From Enterobacter_D sp963521185 (GTDB lineage: Bacteria > Pseudomonadota > Gammaproteobacteria > Enterobacterales > Enterobacteriaceae), in the NCBI GenBank assembly GCA_963521185.1, contig CAUQTV010000006.1, positions 248,001 through 312,000 on the forward strand: a DNA stretch of 64,000 nt, read 5' to 3'. Positions 59,646-64,000 of this stretch are shown here, piece after piece. Under the pieces are notes generated by a model. It saw only the letters and a list, made by a program, of their open reading frames with translations, did no database searches and was not told the origin of the DNA. Positions within the stretch are counted from its first letter, which is position 1. Each line of letters begins with the position of its first letter. The translations under genes were made by a program, and so were the position numbers.

Positions 59646-60665
59646 CTACCTGAAACCTTGTGCGGCCATGGCTAACGTGGTGTCGAGCATCCTGTTAGCA
59701 AAGCCCCATTCGTTATCACACCAGACCAGCGTTTTGATCAGATGTGCACCGCTCACCCGCGTTTGTGTGCCGTCAACAATGGCACTGTGCGGATCGTGGT
59801 TGAAATCTGTGGAGACCAACGGTAATTCCGTATAATCAACTATACCATGAAATGCACCCTGTGCCGCTTTTTGCAGCAACAGGTTGACTTCACACGCTTT
59901 TACCGGTTCGCGTACCGTTACGCTTAGGTCGATAGCCGTGACGTTTATGGTCGGCACACGCACGGCAATCGCTTCAAATTTGTCGTTAAACTGCGGAAAG
60001 AAACGGGTGATCCCGGCCGCCAGTTTTGTATCCACCGGAATGATCGACTGACTGGCCGCGCGCGTGCGCCGCAGATCCGGATGGTACGCGTCGATCACCT
60101 GCTGATCGTGCATCGCCGAATGGATGGTCGTGACCGTACCCGATTCAATACCGAAGGCGTCGTCGAGGAGTTTAATCACCGGAATAATGCAGTTGGTGGT
60201 GCAGGAGGCGTTGGACACGATGCGGTCACTTTCACGCAGCGTATGCTGGTTCACGCCAAAAACCACAGTGGCATCGAGATCGTTGCTGCCAGGATGAGAG
60301 AAAAGCACTTTTTTCGCACCGGCGGCGATATGCGCTTCGCCGTGTTCACGATTGCCGTATACACCGGTACAGTCGAGCACCACGTCTACGCCCAGTTCAC
60401 GCCACGGCAGCGCCTCGATTGACCGTTGGTGAAGAAGACGGATAGCGTCATCCCCTACGTAAAGCTGCTCACGTTCCTGCCGCACGTCCCAGGCAAACCG
60501 CCCGTGGCTGGTGTCGTATTTCAATAAATGCGCAATGCCCTCGGCATCCGCCAGTTCATTGATTGCCACCACGGTCACTTCCGCTCGACGCCCGGATTCA
60601 TATAAAGCACGAACCACGTTGCGCCCGATGCGACCGAAGCCATTTATCGCTACGCGTACGGTCAT
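59646..60665 (-). CDS. epd: D-erythrose-4-phosphate dehydrogenase
   Basis: Epd oxidises erythrose 4-phosphate to 4-phosphoerythronate for pyridoxal phosphate synthesis. The 339-residue GapA-like protein has the NAD motif VAINGFGRIGRNVVRA and the catalytic cysteine in SNASCTTNCIIPV (about residue 155). Its position upstream of pgk and the E. coli-like residues separate it from GAPDH. Confidence 0.97.
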   Translation of the reverse strand: MTVRVAINGFGRIGRNVVRALYESGRRAEVTVVAINELADAEGIAHLLKYDTSHGRFAWDVRQEREQLYVGDDAIRLLHQRSIEALPWRELGVDVVLDCTGVYGNREHGEAHIAAGAKKVLFSHPGSNDLDATVVFGVNQHTLRESDRIVSNASCTTNCIIPVIKLLDDAFGIESGTVTTIHSAMHDQQVIDAYHPDLRRTRAASQSIIPVDTKLAAGITRFFPQFNDKFEAIAVRVPTINVTAIDLSVTVREPVKACEVNLLLQKAAQGAFHGIVDYTELPLVSTDFNHDPHSAIVDGTQTRVSGAHLIKTLVWCDNEWGFANRMLDTTLAMAAQGFR

Positions 60666-61035
60666 AGATCTCCTGCAAGGCTATCCCTGAATCAAGTGGC
60701 TGACAGAGTAATGCAGCCGCAAACTCAGTGGAACCTCGCCTGTCACAAACTGCGACTGATTGATTAAATGTCGAACACATCATCGACTGAAACGCTTCAG
60801 CTATAATATGAGAAACGCGGAATAAAAGGAATCTGCGCCCCAAGGGTTAAAACAGTTATCTGATCTGCGTCACACTTTCTTGCAAGCCGTAAGGCTGATT
60901 ATTCCATTTTCGGAATCTGCATTCCTACATGCGCAAATGATCGAAGCGCAGCGGCGCTTTGCTGATATATATCAGTAAACCAAACGGCAGCCACCTCTAT
61001 TATCCCGGACACGTCCGAGTTTCGGAGTTAACCCT
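60666..61035. promoter_or_regulatory. Divergent control region of epd and the PPC/ECF operon
   Basis: No gene is visible in these 370 bp. A perfect 14-bp palindrome CTGATATATATCAG lies at 60963-60976, about 60 bases before the PPC gene, and could be an operator. A TATAAT at 60802-60807 and its complement give possible -10 elements in either direction. I looked for cobalamin, TPP and preQ1 riboswitch cores in the rightward leader and saw none. Confidence 0.45.
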
Positions 61036-61464
61036 ATGAGTCAACCTGCGTTATCCCCCGCCTCTGGCGCACGTTTTTATGCCCTGCGTCTGGCCCCCGG
61101 CCTTGAACTGCTGAGCGCGCTGCGAACGTTTATTGCCAACAACAGACTGCACGCCGCCTGGATTGCGGGCTGCACCGGCAGCCTGACGGATGTCGCGCTG
61201 CGCTACGCAGGGCGCGAAGAGAGCACCCTGCTGCACGGCAAATTTGAAGTGCTGTCGCTGGGCGGCACGCTGGAGCTAACCGGTGAGCATCTGCACCTGA
61301 GCATCTCGGATGAGAACGGCGCGGTGCTGGGCGGTCACGTCATGCCCGGCTGCACGGTGCGCACCACGCTGGAACTGGTGATCGGCGAACTCACAGAACT
61401 CACCTTTTCGCGCCAGCCCTGCCCGCAGTCGGGCTATGACGAACTCGTTGTTCAACCCCGTTAA
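61036..61464 (+). CDS. PPC/DUF296-domain protein
   Basis: This 142-residue protein is a single PPC (plant and prokaryote conserved, DUF296) domain. It has RLAPGLELLSALRTF at the N terminus and the histidine-rich GEHLHLSISDENGAVLGGH that binds a metal in crystallised relatives. The biochemical function of bacterial PPC proteins is unknown. It is followed after 25 bp by the ECF S component, and all genes run in the same direction, so it is probably the first gene of the transporter operon. In E. coli K-12 other genes follow epd. Confidence 0.83.
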   Translation: MSQPALSPASGARFYALRLAPGLELLSALRTFIANNRLHAAWIAGCTGSLTDVALRYAGREESTLLHGKFEVLSLGGTLELTGEHLHLSISDENGAVLGGHVMPGCTVRTTLELVIGELTELTFSRQPCPQSGYDELVVQPR

Positions 61465-61489
61465 ACTCCCATTATCTACAGAGGTATCT

Positions 61490-62068
61490 ATGGCGCGTCG
61501 CCAACTCTCCAGCCAGACGCTGGCCCTGATCGTAATTTCCATCGCCATCAATATGATCGGCGGGCAGCTTATCAGTCTGTTAAAGCTGCCGATTTTTCTC
61601 GACTCCATCGGTACGCTTATCAGCGCCGTGCTGTTAGGGCCAGTCGTTGGCATGCTCACCGGCCTGCTCACTAACCTGCTGTGGGGGTTACTCACCGATC
61701 CTGTCGCGGCGGCGTTTGCCCCGGTGGCGATGGTGATTGGCCTCGTCGCAGGCGGGCTGGCGCGCGTTGGCTGGTTCAAAACCCTGCCAAAGGTTGTCGC
61801 CAGCGGGATCATCATTACCCTGGCGGTGACCCTCGTGGCGGTACCGATCCGCACCGCACTGTTCGCGGGCGTGACCGGGAGCGGCGCAGATTTATTTGTC
61901 GCATGGATGCATTCTATGGGTAACGATCTGGTGGAGTCCGTTGCCGTCACCGTACTGGGCGCAAACCTGGTGGATAAAATCCTCACCGCAGTGCTGGTCT
62001 GGATCCTGCTACGCCAGCTGCCGCTGCGCACCACGCGCCACTTCCCGACCATGTCGGCCGTGCGCTAA
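61490..62068 (+). CDS. ECF transporter S component (substrate unknown)
   Basis: This is a 192-residue integral membrane protein with about six helices. IFLDSIGTLISAVLLGPVVG resembles substrate-binding S components of energy-coupling factor transporters. The ATG at 61490 has GAGGT nine bases upstream. The ligand cannot be told from sequence; a vitamin, its precursor or a queuosine precursor are options known for the class. The stop codon directly abuts the ATG of the T component. Confidence 0.8.
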   Translation: MARRQLSSQTLALIVISIAINMIGGQLISLLKLPIFLDSIGTLISAVLLGPVVGMLTGLLTNLLWGLLTDPVAAAFAPVAMVIGLVAGGLARVGWFKTLPKVVASGIIITLAVTLVAVPIRTALFAGVTGSGADLFVAWMHSMGNDLVESVAVTVLGANLVDKILTAVLVWILLRQLPLRTTRHFPTMSAVR

Positions 62069-62776
62069 ATGCATCCGTTTACCTCGCTGGCCCTCTGGGG
62101 CGTGGTGGCCTGTTCCGCGCTGCTGATGCCCGCAGGCCTCGTGTTAACCACGCTCAGCACCACCGCGTTTGCTGCTCTGCTGCTCTGTCGCCAGACGCGA
62201 AAACGCGCCCGCTACGTCGCCTGGCTGCTGTTCTCGTTGGGCGTCGGCATGTGGCTGGTGCACGGCGGCTGGCTGGTTTTCTGGCTGAGCGGTCAACCGC
62301 GCGATCCTGCCGACTGGCACCGCGCCGTGGTGCTCTGGCAGCGCATTCTGACCGTGGTCTCTACCGCACAGCTGTGGATGGCTTACGTTCCGCTGCGCCA
62401 GTTTATCCGCGCGCTGTTTGCCAGCCGTCTGCCGCCGGGTCTTGCCTGGTTGTTGTCCGGGCCGCTGTTAATCGTAGAGCAGCTAAAACAGCGGCTGGCG
62501 AGTATTCATGAGGCGCAGCGGGCGCGCGGCGTGCCGCTGGACGGGCGCTGGTATCAGCGCGTGCGGGCTATTCCGGCGCTGATCGTGCCGCTGACTCACG
62601 GCGCACTGAACGATGTGGCCGTACGCGGCGCGGCGCTGGATATGCGTGCGTTTCGGCTGCACCGCACCCGCACCACGCTGTGGGCACCCGTGGACAGCCC
62701 GTTACAACGCAGCCTGCGCTACGCCATGCTGGCCTTCATGCTGGCAGAAACAGGAGTCTGGCTATGGTTACGTTAG
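62069..62776 (+). CDS. ECF transporter T component (EcfT)
   Basis: This 235-residue membrane protein has four to five helices and a cytoplasmic coupling region. The first coupling motif is canonical (QRARGVPLDG, about residues 149-158). The second, normally Ala-Arg-Gly in an EARG-type string, reads ALDMRAF here. EcfT couples ATP hydrolysis by the two ATPases to toppling of the S component. It starts immediately at the S component stop. Confidence 0.83.
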   Translation: MHPFTSLALWGVVACSALLMPAGLVLTTLSTTAFAALLLCRQTRKRARYVAWLLFSLGVGMWLVHGGWLVFWLSGQPRDPADWHRAVVLWQRILTVVSTAQLWMAYVPLRQFIRALFASRLPPGLAWLLSGPLLIVEQLKQRLASIHEAQRARGVPLDGRWYQRVRAIPALIVPLTHGALNDVAVRGAALDMRAFRLHRTRTTLWAPVDSPLQRSLRYAMLAFMLAETGVWLWLR

Positions 62777-63441
62777 AGAACTTTTGCTTCCGCCCCGCGC
62801 ACTCCACCGCCCCGCCGCGCCCCCTTAACTTACACCTCTCGCAGCCCGGCATGGTGGCGATTTTCGGCGGCAATGGCAGCGGAAAAAGCACGCTCGCCCA
62901 GCTGTTAGCGGGCTGGTATCCGGATTTTTTACCCGGCGACATTCACGGCAAAGGTTCTATAGAAGGCCACCCCATCGGGCAGCGTCGGCTTGTTGAGCAG
63001 GCGCAAACGGTACAGCTGGTACAGCAGTCCCCGGCGTTGCAGCTTTCTGGCTGTACCTTCAGTGTGGAAGAAGAGGTTGCCTTCGGCCCGGAAAATCTCT
63101 GTCTGAGCGAAGCGGAGATCCTGGTGCGACTCGACGCGGCCCTCGCGTTAACCGACTGTAAGCCCCTGCGCGAGCGCCATCCGGCCACCCTCTCCGGTGG
63201 TGAAGCACAGCGGGTGGTTATCGCCTGTGCACTCGTTATGCAGCCAAGGCTCTTGCTGCTTGACGAAGCCTTTAGCCGCCTGACGCCACAGGCCACGCTG
63301 CGCCTGTTAGAACGGCTTCGTGACTGGGCTATCGCCCGTCGCTCGCTGGTCGTGCTGTTTGAGCGCAAGCGTGAACCTGCTATCGCCTTTTGCCAGCACG
63401 CCTGGCAACTCAACGACAACGGAGAGCTTGCCCCATGCTAA
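62764..63441 (+). CDS. ECF ATPase 1 (H-loop histidine missing)
   Basis: This 225-residue ABC ATPase has Walker A GGNGSGKST (35-43), an intact signature LSGGE (143-147) and Walker B LLLLDE (163-168). The H-loop position reads VVLFERKRE (residues 196-204), with Glu200 where histidine is expected. It begins 13 bases before the EcfT stop. Together with the next gene it should form the heterodimeric motor. Confidence 0.85.
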   Translation: MVTLENFCFRPAHSTAPPRPLNLHLSQPGMVAIFGGNGSGKSTLAQLLAGWYPDFLPGDIHGKGSIEGHPIGQRRLVEQAQTVQLVQQSPALQLSGCTFSVEEEVAFGPENLCLSEAEILVRLDAALALTDCKPLRERHPATLSGGEAQRVVIACALVMQPRLLLLDEAFSRLTPQATLRLLERLRDWAIARRSLVVLFERKREPAIAFCQHAWQLNDNGELAPC

Positions 63442-64000
63442 CCCTCAACGCGGTGGAATACCGCTGGCCGCAGGCGGCCGAAAGCTGCCTGAGCGGCGTC
63501 ACACTCGCCATTACGCCAGGCGAATGGGTGGCAATGGTTGGCGACAACGGTGCGGGCAAATCCACTCTGTTACGCCTGATGGCCGGACTGCTGGCTCCCG
63601 CCTCGGGTCATATTCATGTTCAAGGCGCTCCCCTCGCAGAGCTTAACGCCAGCGCACGCGCCGCACGGATCGGCGTCCTGTTTCAGGAGGCCGAAAACCA
63701 AATCCTTCACAGCAATGTCTTCGATGAAGTCGCCTGGGGGCTGCGTTTGCAAAAGCGTCCGGCGACGGAAATCGCCCGGCGTACGTCGCAGGCGCTGGCC
63801 CTGTGCGGGCTGGAAGCGGTCGCGCAGGCGCATCCGCTGGATTTGCACGCGGCCCAGCGGCGAATGGTCGCCGTCGCCAGCCTTGAGGCGATGGCCCCGC
63901 CGTTGATGTTGCTCGATGAGCCAGGCCGGGATTTTGACGATCGCTGGTTGGGCATTTTCGACAACTGGCTCGACGCCTGCCGCGCACGCAACACCACGGT
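63435..64000 (+). CDS. ECF ATPase 2 (partial; degenerate signature)
   Basis: The gene starts at ATG 63435, overlapping the previous stop by seven bases, and runs off the window end (188 residues visible). Walker A is GDNGAGKST (36-44), the Q-loop glutamine is at 84 (VLFQEAENQ) and Walker B is LMLLDE (157-162). The ABC signature, normally LSGGQ, reads LHAAQ (137-141), lacking the serine and both glycines. The H-loop lies beyond the window. Confidence 0.85.
   Translation, partial: MLTLNAVEYRWPQAAESCLSGVTLAITPGEWVAMVGDNGAGKSTLLRLMAGLLAPASGHIHVQGAPLAELNASARAARIGVLFQEAENQILHSNVFDEVAWGLRLQKRPATEIARRTSQALALCGLEAVAQAHPLDLHAAQRRMVAVASLEAMAPPLMLLDEPGRDFDDRWLGIFDNWLDACRARNTT

Noticed and set aside
60666..61035. 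A riboswitch controlling the ECF operon
   Set aside because: No cobalamin, TPP, FMN or preQ1 core could be recognised by eye; a covariance-model search would settle it.

Overview
This window is chromosomal DNA from a member of the Enterobacteriaceae. The gene order follows the E. coli K-12 backbone around ygeR–idi–lysS–prfB–recJ–dsbC–xerD–fldB–ygfZ–bglA–gcvPHT–ubiIH–pepP–zapA–ssrS–serA–rpiA–argP–scpABC–argO–mscS–fbaA–pgk–epd, and the proteins are close to their E. coli counterparts. The exact genus cannot be read from sequence alone. Presence of a hydroxyarylic acid decarboxylase operon, a tdc operon beside mscS and an ECF transporter next to epd suggest an Enterobacter/Lelliottia/Leclercia-like organism rather than E. 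coli (inference).

Layout. 1-2.5 kb: a secreted nucleoside-hydrolase-like DUF1593 protein lies beside the 3' end of tRNA-Gly(CCC), then the amidase activator ygeR. 2.5-6.6 kb: a LysR regulator divergent from a UbiD-type decarboxylase, its UbiX-like flavin prenyltransferase and a DUF554 membrane protein. 6.5-11.3 kb: idi, an inserted PIN/HTH toxin-antitoxin pair with 9-bp direct repeats, lysS and prfB (with its programmed +1 frameshift). 11.3-17.2 kb: recJ, dsbC, xerD, fldB, cptA, sdhE and ygfZ. 17.2-22.2 kb: the main accessory block, inserted between ygfZ and trhA. It holds two DUF805 paralogues, two copies of a three-helix membrane protein, a truncated 5' copy of an RTX gene and an intact FrpC-like 923-residue RTX protein. 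22.2-26.4 kb: trhA, an RpiR regulator, bglA and ygfF. 26.5-31 kb: the glycine cleavage operon gcvTHP. 31.5-40.5 kb: ubiI-ubiH-pepP-ygfB, zapA-ssrS-fau, serA, rpiA and argP. 40.8-47.1 kb: the scpA-argK-scpB-scpC propionate pathway with ygfI. 47.2-49.7 kb: yggE, argO, mscS. 49.9-56.9 kb: tdcABCDE, at a site where E. coli has none. 57.3-60.7 kb: epd-pgk-fbaA. 60.7-64 kb: a PPC-domain protein and an ECF transporter (S, T, and two ATPases, the last cut by the window end).

How the genes work together. Several one-carbon and amino-acid modules sit together: SerA makes serine, GcvTHP breaks down glycine, and Fau recycles 5-formyl-THF. TdcB/TdcE/TdcD convert threonine to propionate with ATP gain, and the Scp enzymes interconvert succinate and propionate through methylmalonyl-CoA. 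ArgP is encoded near its known target argO. The most unusual material is the RTX locus, whose duplicated small membrane gene has diverged while the adjoining RTX 5' end stayed almost identical, and the ECF transporter, whose two ATPases have complementary motif losses that predict one working and one degenerate ATP site.
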